Numbered from the stretch's first letter, positions 1 to 9,584 are shown. The stretch: DNA of 64,000 nucleotides from Azoarcus sp. (GCA_031268195.1 JAIRXQ010000003.1:16305-80304), one strand, 5' to 3'. The notes: generated by a model from the letters alone, not told the origin. Translations and numbers: made by a program.

Positions 1-2
1 AC

Positions 3-242
3 TATATGGTGCCGCCGCATTACGATTCGATGATCGGCAAGCTCATCACCTACGGCGACACACGCGAGCAGGCGATCCGCCGCATGCGCATCGCCCTCTC
101 CGAGATGGTCGTCGGCGGCATCAAGACCAATGTGCCGCTGCACCAGGCCCTGATGCTCGATGCCCAGTTCCTCAAGGGCGGCGCGAGCATCCACTATCTC
201 GAAGAACGCCTGGCCGACATCAACGAACTCAAGGTCGATTGA
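3..242 (+). CDS. accC: acetyl-CoA carboxylase, biotin carboxylase subunit (C-terminal part)
   Basis: Only the last 79 codons are present; the gene begins before the window. The visible segment is the C-terminal biotin carboxylase domain, with the PPHYDSMIGKLI stretch followed by RRMRIALSEM and a TNVPLHQ motif, all typical of AccC. The enzyme carboxylates the biotin carried on AccB using ATP and bicarbonate, the first step of malonyl-CoA formation for fatty acid synthesis, in the cytosol. prmA follows 12 nt downstream on the same strand, an order common in betaproteobacteria (accB-accC-prmA), which supports the call. Confidence 0.93.
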   Translation, partial: YMVPPHYDSMIGKLITYGDTREQAIRRMRIALSEMVVGGIKTNVPLHQALMLDAQFLKGGASIHYLEERLADINELKVD

Positions 243-254
243 GGGCCGCCCGCC

Positions 255-1163
255 GTGTGGCGCTCGGTTTCGATACAGACCGAAGCGGAGCGCGCCGAAG
301 CGCTCTCGGAAGCGCTGCTCGATGCGGGCGCGTGCTCGGTGTCCATCGAGGACGCCGATGCGGGCACGCCGGAGGAGACGCCGCAATTCGGTGAGCCCGG
401 CGAGGCCCCGGCGAGCCTGTGGACGCACAGCAAAGTGATCGCGCTGCTCGATGCGAACACCCCCGCGGCCAGCATCGTGAAGACCGCGGCGCGGGCGGCG
501 GGGCTGGCAAGCGCGCCCGCCTTTACCTGCGAAGACGTCGCGGAACAAAACTGGGTGCAGCTCACGCAAAGCCAGTTCGCGCCCATCCAGATCAACGAGC
601 GCCTGTGGATCGTCCCTTCCTGGCACGAGGCGCCCGATGAGACTGCGATCAACATCGAACTCGACCCCGGCATGGCCTTCGGCACCGGCTCGCATCCAAG
701 CACGCGGCTTTGCCTGGACTGGCTGTGCGAAACGGTGCGGCCGGGCTGCACGGTGCTCGATTACGGCTGCGGGTCAGGCATTCTCGGCATCGCCGCCGCC
801 CGCCTCGGCGCGGCCGTGGCGCTCGGTGTCGACATCGACGAGCGCGCATTGGAAGCGGCGCGGGATAACGCTGCGCGAAACGGCGTCGGGGCCACGTTGC
901 GCGTCCAGCACTCCAGCGCGCCGCAGAAGGACACATTCGATCTCGTCGTCGCCAACATTCTCACCAACCCGCTGTGTGTGCTCGCACCCGCCATCGCCGC
1001 GCACATCGCCCCCGGCGGACGGGTGGCGCTCTCCGGCGTACTGAAGCAGCAGGCGGAACAAGTCATCGCCGCCTGGTCGCCCTGGGTGGCACTGACGGTC
1101 GGCGCGACGCACGAAGGCTGGGTGAGGCTTCAAGGACAACGCCCAGGTGGTGTGCGCTCATAG
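255..1163 (+). CDS. prmA: ribosomal protein L11 methyltransferase
   Basis: This 302-residue protein has the usual PrmA length. It carries an N-terminal substrate-recognition domain and a C-terminal Rossmann methyltransferase fold: the SAM-binding glycine motif DYGCGSGILGIAA lies near residues 167-180 and the NILTNPL catalytic-loop motif near residue 233. PrmA trimethylates ribosomal protein L11 using S-adenosylmethionine. The GTG start at 255 is chosen because the protein then begins MWRSV, matching the family N-terminus, and a weak GAGG lies about 10 nt upstream. It sits directly behind accC and is probably cotranscribed. Confidence 0.95.
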   Translation: MWRSVSIQTEAERAEALSEALLDAGACSVSIEDADAGTPEETPQFGEPGEAPASLWTHSKVIALLDANTPAASIVKTAARAAGLASAPAFTCEDVAEQNWVQLTQSQFAPIQINERLWIVPSWHEAPDETAINIELDPGMAFGTGSHPSTRLCLDWLCETVRPGCTVLDYGCGSGILGIAAARLGAAVALGVDIDERALEAARDNAARNGVGATLRVQHSSAPQKDTFDLVVANILTNPLCVLAPAIAAHIAPGGRVALSGVLKQQAEQVIAAWSPWVALTVGATHEGWVRLQGQRPGGVRS

Positions 1164-1247
1164 AATAGAATGTTCAGAATCTGCGCGTTGCGTGGGTGAT
1201 GATTTATCATCTGGTGTTTTGTATTCGCTGGTTAGGGTGCGTTTTCG

Positions 1248-3383
1248 ATGCTGACCCGTTGCCCAGGCTGCCAAACCGTTTTCCGCCTCACGTCGGATCA
1301 GCTGCTCGCCCGGCAGGGACGAGTGCGCTGTGGCAATTGCCTGCACGCTTTCAACGCCCTCGACCATCTGGCGGAATCCGACCCCAAGGCCGGACAACCA
1401 TCGCCCGGTGGCAATAAACAGTCTTCCGGCGGGCAGGCGGGAACCCGCTCCACTTCACCCGGCGCAAAATCCGCCGGCGCCCCGGCGGCTCCGCCTGCTT
1501 CGCCTGCCGCACCGACGCCTGCTGCACCGACGCCGTCCCCGCCCGCCACATCGACGCCCCGCCCGCCCGCCGCCACGGGCAGCGCATCACCGGCCATCTC
1601 GAAAGTCGTTGCGCACCTCCCGAGCACACCGCAGCCCGTGCCAGATACGGACGGCTTCACCGTCGAGGAAATTTTCCCGCCGCGCACCGGCATACCCGAG
1701 CATCCGTTCACGCCGCCACGCCCGGTGCTGGCTCCGGTCGTCAGGAAAACGTCGCAGCGCTCGTTGAGCGAGCTCGATTTTTCGTCCTCGGTCGACAAGA
1801 AATCCACCGTGCCGCGCCCGGTACAGTGGAGCGCCTCGCAGGATTTCCCGACGCTGGAACTACACGAGCCGGAAGCCGCACCGCCGCCTCCACCTCCGCC
1901 ACCGCCTCCATCGCCGCCACCCGCGCCCACTCCGCCCGTAGCCCGGAGCATTACGCCACCGGCTCCCGAGCAAGCGCCGCCCGCGCCGCGCGAAACAAAG
2001 CAACCGAAAACCCTGGAAAAAACGCCGCCACTTTCGGTCGTGCTACCCAGCCCTGTACCACCCAGCCCTGTACCACCCAGCCCCGTACCACGCCCCGCCC
2101 CGCCCCGCCCCGCCCCACCTCCGGTTGCAATCGTCACGCCGGTGGCGGCCGTTGCCCCGGCGCCTATCCCACCCCCACCGCCGGTGGTAAACCTGCCCCC
2201 GCCACCGGTAGTGAACCTGCCTCCACCGCCAGTGGTGAACCTGGCGCCGACCCCGGCGCCCACACCGAGCGCAGTGCCGCCACGTCCCGTCCCACCCAAG
2301 GCGACGCCGCCGCTTGCGCCTCAAACACCACCCGCTCAGGCCGAACCGCCGCCAGCGGCGCCGGAGAAAACGCCGGCGCCCTCGCTGTTCGCCGCATTCC
2401 CGTCACTGACGCTGTCCAGTGAGGGCGAGGGTGAGGAAGATTCCCTCTTTTCCCGCTTCCCCAAGGTCACGCGCGACCGCAAAGAGCGGGAAAAACCGGA
2501 AAAAGCCGCCAAGCGCGGCAGCAAACATGGCAAGCAGGCGAAGGGAAAAGCCGCCGGCAAGGACACCAAGAAACCGTCGGCCGTGCAGGCAACGGGCGAA
2601 GTCGTCAACGAGGACGTACTGAGCGAGTTGATCTCGAAGTTCGGCGTCGAGGCCAAAATCGACCAGATCGAGGCCGAGATCAACGCCGAACGCAAGGTGA
2701 CTTCCATCTTGTCCCGTCTCCGGGCCAACATGAAGCCACCGCCCGACGCGACGCCCTCCAAACCGCCGCTTTCGCCGCCGCCGTCCTTCACACATTCCCT
2801 CTCCAGCACGGCAGAGGAAATTCCCGCTCTCGCAGTCAAAACCGTCAGCGCAGTGGAGTCCCACGCCGAAGCGTACGGCAGCAGCCATCGCCCGGCGGCG
2901 GCTCGTTCCCACACCGCCATGCGTGCCGCGGTCTGGGGGTTAGGGGTGCTGCTGTTCGTGCAGGCGCTTTTTTTGTTCCGGCATGACATCTCGCGCACGC
3001 TGCCCGCCACGCGCGCGTTTTTCGTCGCCGTCTGCGGTAGCTTCGGTTGCGCCATGCCGCTGCCCCGAGACAAATCGCTCATCAAGATCAGCGATAATGA
3101 CTGGGGCATCGGTTGCCGCGATGACGATTCCGGCGTGTGCACACTGCACGCCGAAATCATGAATCAGGAAGAGTTCGAACAGGATTGGCCGCACCTCGAA
3201 CTCACCCTGCTCAACGCCATCAAACAGCCGATCGCCCGCCGCGCGTTTACGCCGCAGCAGTGGGCGCCGACGCAATTGCTGGAAAAAGGCAGCATCCCGC
3301 CTCTCACCACCGTCGATGTCAATCTGGATATAAAAATCAACGCCAAACCGGAGTACTTCCGCGTTGAATCCTTCTACCCATAG
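1248..3383 (+). CDS. proline-rich zinc-ribbon membrane protein, DUF3426 family
   Basis: A 711-residue protein. The N-terminus (residues 1-40) is an MJ0042-type zinc ribbon with CPGC and CGNC pairs. Residues about 60-400 are a low-complexity Pro/Ala/Thr region that includes three perfect copies of PPPPVVNL and a run of PVPPS repeats. A Lys/Arg-rich patch follows near 410-440, then one transmembrane helix at about 557-577 (AAVWGLGVLLFVQALFLF) and a C-terminal periplasmic DUF3426 domain. Family members follow prmA in many betaproteobacteria; their function is unknown. The length is well above most homologues because of the repeat expansions. The 3' end overlaps the convergent kinase gene by 10 bp. 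Confidence 0.85.
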   Translation: MLTRCPGCQTVFRLTSDQLLARQGRVRCGNCLHAFNALDHLAESDPKAGQPSPGGNKQSSGGQAGTRSTSPGAKSAGAPAAPPASPAAPTPAAPTPSPPATSTPRPPAATGSASPAISKVVAHLPSTPQPVPDTDGFTVEEIFPPRTGIPEHPFTPPRPVLAPVVRKTSQRSLSELDFSSSVDKKSTVPRPVQWSASQDFPTLELHEPEAAPPPPPPPPPPSPPPAPTPPVARSITPPAPEQAPPAPRETKQPKTLEKTPPLSVVLPSPVPPSPVPPSPVPRPAPPRPAPPPVAIVTPVAAVAPAPIPPPPPVVNLPPPPVVNLPPPPVVNLAPTPAPTPSAVPPRPVPPKATPPLAPQTPPAQAEPPPAAPEKTPAPSLFAAFPSLTLSSEGEGEEDSLFSRFPKVTRDRKEREKPEKAAKRGSKHGKQAKGKAAGKDTKKPSAVQATGEVVNEDVLSELISKFGVEAKIDQIEAEINAERKVTSILSRLRANMKPPPDATPSKPPLSPPPSFTHSLSSTAEEIPALAVKTVSAVESHAEAYGSSHRPAAARSHTAMRAAVWGLGVLLFVQALFLFRHDISRTLPATRAFFVAVCGSFGCAMPLPRDKSLIKISDNDWGIGCRDDDSGVCTLHAEIMNQEEFEQDWPHLELTLLNAIKQPIARRAFTPQQWAPTQLLEKGSIPPLTTVDVNLDIKINAKPEYFRVESFYP
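2046..2115 (+). repeat. coding minisatellite: three 15-nt units plus five CGCCC units
   Basis: The 15-base unit CCCAGCCCTGTACCA occurs at 2046-2060 and 2061-2075 identically and at 2076-2090 with one substitution. It is followed directly by five CGCCC pentamers (2091-2115). The 15-mers encode PSPVP-type pentapeptides in the proline-rich region. Change by whole 15-mers would keep the frame; change by single pentamers would shift it. Confidence 0.9.
2172..2243 (+). repeat. three tandem 24-nt units encoding PPPPVVNL
   Basis: Units at 2172-2195, 2196-2219 and 2220-2243 all encode PPPPVVNL. They differ at synonymous positions, so the peptide is more conserved than the DNA. That suggests selection on the peptide repeat, or an older duplication than the 15-mers just upstream. 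Confidence 0.9.
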
Positions 3384-4327
3384 CGTGCGCCGTCCCACGG
3401 GCTCTCACCAAACGCGGCACGGTATGCGGCCTCGATGTCCCGGCGCGCGGGATGATGGTTCTGCCCGCCGCGATGCCCGATCTTGATCGCGCCCATCACC
3501 GCCGCGAGCCGTCCGCAGGCAAGCCAATCCCAACCTTGCCCGATGCCGTAGAGCAACCCGGCGCGATAGGCATCGCCGCAGCCGGTGGGGTCGGTCAAGG
3601 CCGCCGCCTCGACGATGGGAATCTCGAACACTTTGCCGGCCGTATAGATGCGCGAGCCTTCGCCGCCGAGCGTCACCACCAGCGCGTCGACTTCGGCGGC
3701 CAATGCTTCGATGCTGCGCCCGGTTTTGTCGCACATCAGGCGCGCTTCGTAGTCGTTGACCGTGCAGTAACGGGCGAGCCTCAGGCAATGCAGCAATTCG
3801 TCGCCGACAAAAAGCGGCAGCGCCTGACCGGGATCGAACATGCAGGGCACGCCGGTTTCGGCAAAGCCTTTGAGGTGGCGCAGCATGCCGTCGCGTCCAT
3901 CGGGGGAAACGATGGCCAGCTGCGCCCCGGCGGCCTTGCGGACGTCGTTCTCGTGCGAATACATCATCGCGCCGGGGTGAAAAGCGGTGATCTGGTTGTC
4001 GTCCGTGTCAGTGGTGATGAATGCCTGTGCGGTGTAGGTGCCCGGCACGTGACGAACGAAATCCTGCCGCAGTCCGAGGTGTTCGAGGCGGCGGCGATAG
4101 TCCGCGGCATCATCGCCCACCGTGGCGACGATGAGCGCCTCGGCGCCGAGCAGATTCAAACTATAGGCGATATTGCCCGCACAGCCGCCGAACTCGCGGC
4201 GCAATTCCGGCACGAGAAAAGAGACGTTCAGGATATGAATTTGCTCGGGCAGGATATGATTTCTGAAACGATCGCCAAACACCATGATGTTATCGTAGGC
4301 CATTGAACCGCAGACGAGGATGGACAT
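3374..4327 (-). CDS. PfkB-family carbohydrate/nucleoside kinase
   Basis: A 317-residue ribokinase-fold kinase. The N-terminus shows MSILVCGSMAYDN, then the glycine-rich FGGCAGNIAY substrate motif near residue 45, and the C-terminal PfkB signature DPTGCGDAYRAG near residue 257, which holds the catalytic Asp. The family phosphorylates sugars or nucleosides with ATP; adenosine-kinase-like members resemble this one, but the substrate cannot be read from sequence. The reading frame stays open to 4486, but the ATG at 4327 is preferred because it matches the family N-terminus and has GGAG about 8 nt upstream. It is transcribed towards the DUF3426 gene and away from lgt. Confidence 0.85.
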   Translation of the reverse strand: MSILVCGSMAYDNIMVFGDRFRNHILPEQIHILNVSFLVPELRREFGGCAGNIAYSLNLLGAEALIVATVGDDAADYRRRLEHLGLRQDFVRHVPGTYTAQAFITTDTDDNQITAFHPGAMMYSHENDVRKAAGAQLAIVSPDGRDGMLRHLKGFAETGVPCMFDPGQALPLFVGDELLHCLRLARYCTVNDYEARLMCDKTGRSIEALAAEVDALVVTLGGEGSRIYTAGKVFEIPIVEAAALTDPTGCGDAYRAGLLYGIGQGWDWLACGRLAAVMGAIKIGHRGGQNHHPARRDIEAAYRAAFGESPWDGARYG

Positions 4328-4463
4328 GAAGCGCTCCGCCATTTTTGATGAAATGCGATTATATGGCCCGCCTTGGCCGTTTCGTTCAGTGAAACCGCCG
4401 CGCAAACCCGTTCTCCAACAGTAATAATGCCGCCTTGGTCTTGTTATATTTTTGCGGACGCAC

Positions 4464-5261
4464 ATGCTCATCCACCCCAATTTCAATCCCGTCGCGCTTT
4501 CCCTCGGCCCGCTCGCCGTACGCTGGTATGGGCTGACCTATCTGTTCGCCTTCGTCTGTTTCATCGCACTCGCCCGCCTGCGTGCGCGCCAACGCCCCGA
4601 ACTGGGCTGGAACGCCGAATCCATCGCCGATCTGCTTTTCTACGGCATGCTCGGCGTCATTATTGGCGCACGCCTGGGTGAAGTGCTATTTTTCATGCCC
4701 GATTACTATCTGGCCCATCCCGCCAAGATGCTCGCGGTATGGGAGGGCGGCATGAGCTTTCACGGCGGCTTTCTCGGCGTACTGCTGGCAATGTGGTTTT
4801 ACGCACGCCAGCACGGGCGCAGCTTCTGGGAGATCACCGACTTCATCGCGCCGATGGCGCCGCTCGGACTGGCCGCCGGGCGCATCGGCAATTTCATCAA
4901 CGGCGAACTGTGGGGCCGCCCGATGGATGAACCGCTCATGCCCTGGGCGATGATTTATCCAAATGTGGACGACATCCCGCGCCATCCCTCGCAGCTCTAC
5001 CAGGCATGCGGCGAAGGGCTGCTGCTGTTCGTGCTGCTGTGGTGGTTTTCATCCCGGCCCCGCCCGCCGCGCGCGGTTTCCGGGTTTTTCCTGGCCGGAT
5101 ACGGCCTCCTGCGCTTCATCGCCGAATATTTCCGCACCCCCGATCCGGGCATCTTCAGCAGCCTCGGGCTGGGATTGACCACCGCGCAATGGCTGTGCGT
5201 ACCGATGTTCCTTGTCGGCATCGGAATTCTCACGCACACCTGTGTCATTCGTCATTCCTGA
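4464..5261 (+). CDS. lgt: prolipoprotein diacylglyceryl transferase
   Basis: A 265-residue inner-membrane enzyme with several transmembrane helices. It carries the Lgt signature [13 protein letters not shown] near residue 141 and the conserved HGG and RxPSQLY-type segments (RHPSQLYQ). Lgt transfers diacylglycerol from phosphatidylglycerol to the lipobox cysteine of prolipoproteins. The ATG at 4464 gives the common start MLIHPNFNP; an in-frame TTG at 4452 is less likely. Its products would act on the lipoproteins encoded in this window, such as the MshL-like secretin and the OMF protein. Confidence 0.96.
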   Translation: MLIHPNFNPVALSLGPLAVRWYGLTYLFAFVCFIALARLRARQRPELGWNAESIADLLFYGMLGVIIGARLGEVLFFMPDYYLAHPAKMLAVWEGGMSFHGGFLGVLLAMWFYARQHGRSFWEITDFIAPMAPLGLAAGRIGNFINGELWGRPMDEPLMPWAMIYPNVDDIPRHPSQLYQACGEGLLLFVLLWWFSSRPRPPRAVSGFFLAGYGLLRFIAEYFRTPDPGIFSSLGLGLTTAQWLCVPMFLVGIGILTHTCVIRHS

Positions 5262-5291
5262 ACGAAATGCGCTGCGTTTATAGTGGGTCGC

Positions 5292-7778
5292 ATGAGTATC
5301 CTGACGTCCTTCAGGGACGCTTCGATCCGCATCAAACTGCTGCTGGCCAGCACGACCGTGCAAGTCGTGCTGCTGGTGCTGCTGCTTGCCAACAGCGTAC
5401 GGCTGATGGACGATGCCACCCGCGCCAATCTCGACGACATGATCGCCCAAAACGCGACCCTGTTGAACGCGATGGCCGTCGCCTACATCGACCAGCCCAA
5501 TTTCGACCCTCTACAGGACACGCTGGGCGAGCTGCTTACGCAGGCCGAGGATGGACTCATTTACGTCCGTTTCGGTGACGCAGCCGGCAACATCCTGCTG
5601 CACTCGGGCTTGCCGGAGATGCGGGATTTGCCGCCACCCGATGTGGATTCCACCAGCGGCAACCTGGACACCACGATCGCCGTTTTGCTCGACCGTCAGC
5701 TGGTCCATGTTCGCCGCCCGCTGCTGCTGCCGCACAATCAGGTCGGCTTTCTGCAATTCGGCGTCTCCAACAAGCAACTACTCGAAGCCCGGCGCTCGGT
5801 TCTGAAACAGGGCGGGATGATCGCCATCGTCGAAATCCTCGCCACCATCGTCCTGCTGTCGGCCATCGCTTATGTGCTGACCAGCCGCCTCACGCGCATG
5901 GTGGCGGGCAGCCAGGCCCTGGCCGAGGGCGAGCTCGATCACCGCTTGCCCGACGAGGGCGGCGATGAACTCACGCTGCTGGCCCGCCACTTCAACGTCA
6001 TGGCCAGCGCGCTTCAGCAGCGGATCAGCGATCTGCAAAGCACCGCGGAGCGGCTCAAGTCGAGCGAGGAGCGTTACGCACTCTCCATTCGCGGTGCCAA
6101 CGATGGCTTGTGGGATTGGGACATCGTCGGGGATCGCGGCCACTTTTCGCCCCGCTTCTACGAGATACTCGGCTTGCCCGTCGACGCCTCGGCATCGGAC
6201 GCGTCGCCCATGGAGGCGCCCACGACGATTTTTTATTCCCGCCTGCACCCGGACGAAGTCGTCTCCTTCCATACCCGGCTGATCGAGCACTTCAAGGGCA
6301 TCACGCCGCAATTCATGATCGAGCACCGCATCCAGCACGAAGACGGCGCGTACCGCTGGATCATGACGCGCGGCGTGGCGCAACGCAGCGCAAACGGGCG
6401 CGCCATCCGCATGGCAGGTTCGATCAGCGACATCCACCAGCGCAAGCGCGCCGAGCAACAGCTACTGCACGACGCCATGCACGACGGCTTGACCGGCCTG
6501 CCCAATCAGGCGCTGTTCATCGAGCACTTGCGGCAGGCGCTGGCGCAACGGGAACGCGATGCGAGTTTTCGTTTCGCGGTGCTGGCGATCAACCTCGAAC
6601 GCTTCCATCTCATCAACGACAGCTACAGCCACGCGGCGGGCGACCGCCTGCTCTGTCAGGTCGCCAACTATTTCGTCAGCCAGCTGCGCGGCGGCGACAT
6701 CGTGGCGCGGCTGTCCGCCGACCAGTTTGCCATCTTGCTGCACGGCGTCGCCTCCACGGGCGAGGCGCTGGAGACCGCGCGCCATCTGCTCGAACTGCCT
6801 GATTTCGTCGCGCTCGGCACCCGGCAAGCGCTCCACATGAAATGCCGCATCGGGCTGGCGACGAGCGAAGACGGCGGCGATGCCGAAACCCTGCTGCGCG
6901 ACGCCGACAATGCCTTGCAGGCGGCGCGAAAGGGCGAGGCCGCCCCGATCAAGATCTTTCAGGCATCGATGCATACCAAGGTGCTCACCACGCTGACGCT
7001 GGAAACCGAACTGCGCAACGTGCTGTCGGCCAAGGAGCTGCTGGTCGCCTATCAGCCCATCGTCCGCCTGTTCGACCGCAGCATCGCCAGCTTCGAGGCG
7101 CTGGCGCGCTGGCATCACCCGATGCGCGGCTTCATTTCGCCCGCCACGTTCATCCCGCTGGCCGAAGCGCTCGACCTGATCCACGAACTCGGCCTGTTCA
7201 TGCTCAACCGCACCTGTCTCGACATTCTGGAGTGGCAACGCATCACCGGCACGGAGCCACCGCCGGTGAGCGTCAACCTCTCCGCGAAACAACTGGCGCG
7301 CCCTGATCTCGCCAACGAACTGTTCGACATCATCGCCGGGCACGGACTCGCGCCCGAACGGCTCCGGTTCGAGGTCACGGAAAGCCTGCTCACCCACTCC
7401 AGCGGCCCGGACATCGACACCTTGCGCAAGCTGCGCGAAGCGGGCATCGCGGTGCTGATCGATGACTTCGGCACCGGCTATTCGGCCCTGAGCTATCTGC
7501 ACACCATTCCATGTGACATCGTCAAGCTCGATGGCTCTTTCATCGGCTCCGTCACCACCGACCCACGCCTGCGCGCCATCGTGCGGCACAGCATCGGGCT
7601 GGCGCACGATCTGGGCATGTCGGTCGTGGCTGAATGCATCGAAAGCGAAGATCAGTCACACATGCTGCGCTCCATCGGTTGCGACTTCGGGCAGGGTTTC
7701 CTATTCTCGAAGCCAGTGCCCGCCGACGAAGCCTGCCAGCTGTTCCAATACCCCGATACAAGGAAACCATCGCCTTGA
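5292..7778 (+). CDS. membrane PAS-GGDEF-EAL protein with degenerate GGDEF, probable c-di-GMP phosphodiesterase
   Basis: An 828-residue signalling protein: transmembrane helix near 15-37, a periplasmic sensor region, a second helix near 180, a HAMP linker to about 250, a PAS domain (about 265-390), GGDEF (about 400-560) and EAL (about 570-820). The GGDEF site reads SADQF near residue 475, so diguanylate cyclase activity is probably lost. The EAL domain keeps EAL (near 601), NLSAKQ, EVTES, DDFGTGYS and KLDGSF, so c-di-GMP hydrolysis is expected. A GTG nine bases upstream (5283) is an alternative start. The stop overlaps the start of the following porin gene, implying co-translation. Confidence 0.88.
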   Translation: MSILTSFRDASIRIKLLLASTTVQVVLLVLLLANSVRLMDDATRANLDDMIAQNATLLNAMAVAYIDQPNFDPLQDTLGELLTQAEDGLIYVRFGDAAGNILLHSGLPEMRDLPPPDVDSTSGNLDTTIAVLLDRQLVHVRRPLLLPHNQVGFLQFGVSNKQLLEARRSVLKQGGMIAIVEILATIVLLSAIAYVLTSRLTRMVAGSQALAEGELDHRLPDEGGDELTLLARHFNVMASALQQRISDLQSTAERLKSSEERYALSIRGANDGLWDWDIVGDRGHFSPRFYEILGLPVDASASDASPMEAPTTIFYSRLHPDEVVSFHTRLIEHFKGITPQFMIEHRIQHEDGAYRWIMTRGVAQRSANGRAIRMAGSISDIHQRKRAEQQLLHDAMHDGLTGLPNQALFIEHLRQALAQRERDASFRFAVLAINLERFHLINDSYSHAAGDRLLCQVANYFVSQLRGGDIVARLSADQFAILLHGVASTGEALETARHLLELPDFVALGTRQALHMKCRIGLATSEDGGDAETLLRDADNALQAARKGEAAPIKIFQASMHTKVLTTLTLETELRNVLSAKELLVAYQPIVRLFDRSIASFEALARWHHPMRGFISPATFIPLAEALDLIHELGLFMLNRTCLDILEWQRITGTEPPPVSVNLSAKQLARPDLANELFDIIAGHGLAPERLRFEVTESLLTHSSGPDIDTLRKLREAGIAVLIDDFGTGYSALSYLHTIPCDIVKLDGSFIGSVTTDPRLRAIVRHSIGLAHDLGMSVVAECIESEDQSHMLRSIGCDFGQGFLFSKPVPADEACQLFQYPDTRKPSP

Positions 7779-9106
7779 AGAACCGCATCCGCCTGAGCGA
7801 AATTTTCGCCATAGGCGCACTCCTTGCCATCAGCGGAGCACTTCGGGCACAAACACCGGAGAGCGGCGACCCCGGACACGAGCAGACTGCGCCGACTTCG
7901 TCCAGCCCATTCAATTTCGACACCAAGAACATCCAGTTCTCGGGCTTCGGCACCCTTGGCATGATCTATACCCATGACAAGGAAGTGCGCTACATCCGCC
8001 CGAGCACCAACCACCCCGGTCACGAAAACCCCGATCTCGGCCCCGACACGGTGCTCGGCGTGCAGGCAAACGTTACGCTCGGCTCCCATGCCGCGCTGGT
8101 GCTACAGGCCATCAGCCGCGAAAGCACCCTGGGCAGCTACAAGCCACGTGCCAGCCTCGCCTTTCTCTCTTACGCCTTCACCCCGAACGTCACTGTGCGC
8201 GCCGGGCGGCTGCGTACGCCGTTTTTCATGCTCTCCGAGTCGATCGACATCAATTACGCGAATCCGTGGATACGTCCGCCATCCGAGATTTACAGCATGT
8301 TCCCGTTCTCGGAACTCAACGGCGTCGATCTGCTGCTCACTTTCGGCGGCATCGGCGGCTTCGACGTCGAACTGCACCCTTACTACGGCACGAGCGATCT
8401 GCCCATCTATCAAGACGGCAAAGGACATCTGAAAAACGTCCGGGGGCTGAACATCACCGCCACGAGCGGGCATTTGACCCTGTTTGCCGGGTACGGCCAG
8501 ACCGATTTCTCCCTGAAATGGCGCGGTCAGGATCTCCAGACGCTTTCCCAATACCTGCGGCAGCCCATCGTCCTCAACGGCAACGACATCCTGCGGGATT
8601 TGTCCGGCAGCGACGGCAAAGGCAGTTTCGGCGTGGCGGGCATCCAGTGGGATGACGGCAAGTGGCTGTTCATCGGAGAGTACAACCGGCTACGCGCCAA
8701 CCGTTACGCGCATCGCGCCCATGCGTGGGAGCTCACCGCCGGCCGCCGTTTCGGCGAATTCATGCCTTACGTCACCCTCGCCAGCCACACCGAAGACCGG
8801 CCCATCACGACGAAGCGGGTCGCGCTCGCCATGGCCATACCGGGAGTAGCCGAACAGCTCAACGAAGCCGTGGATGCGTTCCTCGCCTCCCGCAACCTGT
8901 CGCAAAGCAGCGCCACACTCGGCCTGCGCTGGGACTTTTACAAGAACACCGCGTTCAAACTTGAATTCGCCCACACCCGCATCCACAACCGCAGCTGGGG
9001 CAGTTTCTTCCCGGAAAACCCGAATGATCCGCCCGCTACGTTGAACCAGCGCATGTGGAAGCGTTCCATCAACACCTTAGGCGTCAGCGTCGATGTCACG
9101 TTCTAG
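7775..9106 (+). CDS. outer-membrane beta-barrel porin-like protein
   Basis: A 443-residue protein starting at TTG 7775, four bases inside the previous stop and with AAGGA about 10 nt upstream. The N-terminus is a signal peptide (charged start, hydrophobic IGALLAISGAL, then AQ). The mature part has the alternating strand pattern of a porin (QFSGFGTLGMIY, VRAGRLRTPFF, FAGYGQTDF) and ends in an aromatic-type C-terminus, VTF, as outer-membrane barrels do. It resembles phosphate- or dicarboxylate-type porins in general pattern, but no substrate can be assigned. It lies between a c-di-GMP protein and a small periplasmic-binding-like protein. Confidence 0.72.
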   Translation: MKNRIRLSEIFAIGALLAISGALRAQTPESGDPGHEQTAPTSSSPFNFDTKNIQFSGFGTLGMIYTHDKEVRYIRPSTNHPGHENPDLGPDTVLGVQANVTLGSHAALVLQAISRESTLGSYKPRASLAFLSYAFTPNVTVRAGRLRTPFFMLSESIDINYANPWIRPPSEIYSMFPFSELNGVDLLLTFGGIGGFDVELHPYYGTSDLPIYQDGKGHLKNVRGLNITATSGHLTLFAGYGQTDFSLKWRGQDLQTLSQYLRQPIVLNGNDILRDLSGSDGKGSFGVAGIQWDDGKWLFIGEYNRLRANRYAHRAHAWELTAGRRFGEFMPYVTLASHTEDRPITTKRVALAMAIPGVAEQLNEAVDAFLASRNLSQSSATLGLRWDFYKNTAFKLEFAHTRIHNRSWGSFFPENPNDPPATLNQRMWKRSINTLGVSVDVTF

Positions 9107-9584
9107 GCTCATCTCCCCGCTTCGCACGGTCGTGGCCTGCGCATTCACCGCGCTGCTGCTGGGCACGGCCCCGTTCGTGCGCTCCGTCGCGGCCGAGCCG
9201 GACAAAGCCACCGCCGCCGCGTCGGGCGTCCAGCTCGTCACTTCCGCCAAGGGGGCGGTGAACGTCCTCTCTCGCGAAGAGGCCACGCAATTGCTGCTGG
9301 GCCACCGCAACCGCTTGAACGACGGCACCCCCGTCACCCTGATCGACCTGCCTTCCGGCCAAATCCGCGCCAGGCTCTACCAGATACTCACCGGCAAGAA
9401 CCCGGTGCAGGTGCGCGCCAACTGGTCACGGCTGGTCTTCAGCGGCCGCGTGCGCCCGCCCCTCGAAGCCTCCAACGAAAACGAGGCGCTCGAATGGCTG
9501 ATCAACACCCCCAATGCCATCGGCTATCTGCCCTCCGCTGTAAACGACAAGCGCATCAAGGTGCTGCTGCTCGTCGACGGCTGA
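9093..9584 (+). CDS. small periplasmic substrate-binding-like protein (PstS-like fold)
   Basis: A 163-residue protein with an N-terminal signal peptide (hydrophobic TVVACAFTALLLGTAPF, cleavage around AAEP). The C-terminal part resembles the short PBP-like domain annotated as phosphate ABC transporter substrate-binding in many proteobacteria: LSREEATQLLLG, then ALEWLINTPNAIGYLP, where the IGY element is typical of PstS-type lobes. It is about half the length of a full PstS and no ABC permease or ATPase is nearby, so it is probably an accessory binding protein, not a transporter component. It overlaps the porin gene by 14 nt and ends the operon. Confidence 0.65.
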   Translation: MSRSRLISPLRTVVACAFTALLLGTAPFVRSVAAEPDKATAAASGVQLVTSAKGAVNVLSREEATQLLLGHRNRLNDGTPVTLIDLPSGQIRARLYQILTGKNPVQVRANWSRLVFSGRVRPPLEASNENEALEWLINTPNAIGYLPSAVNDKRIKVLLLVDG

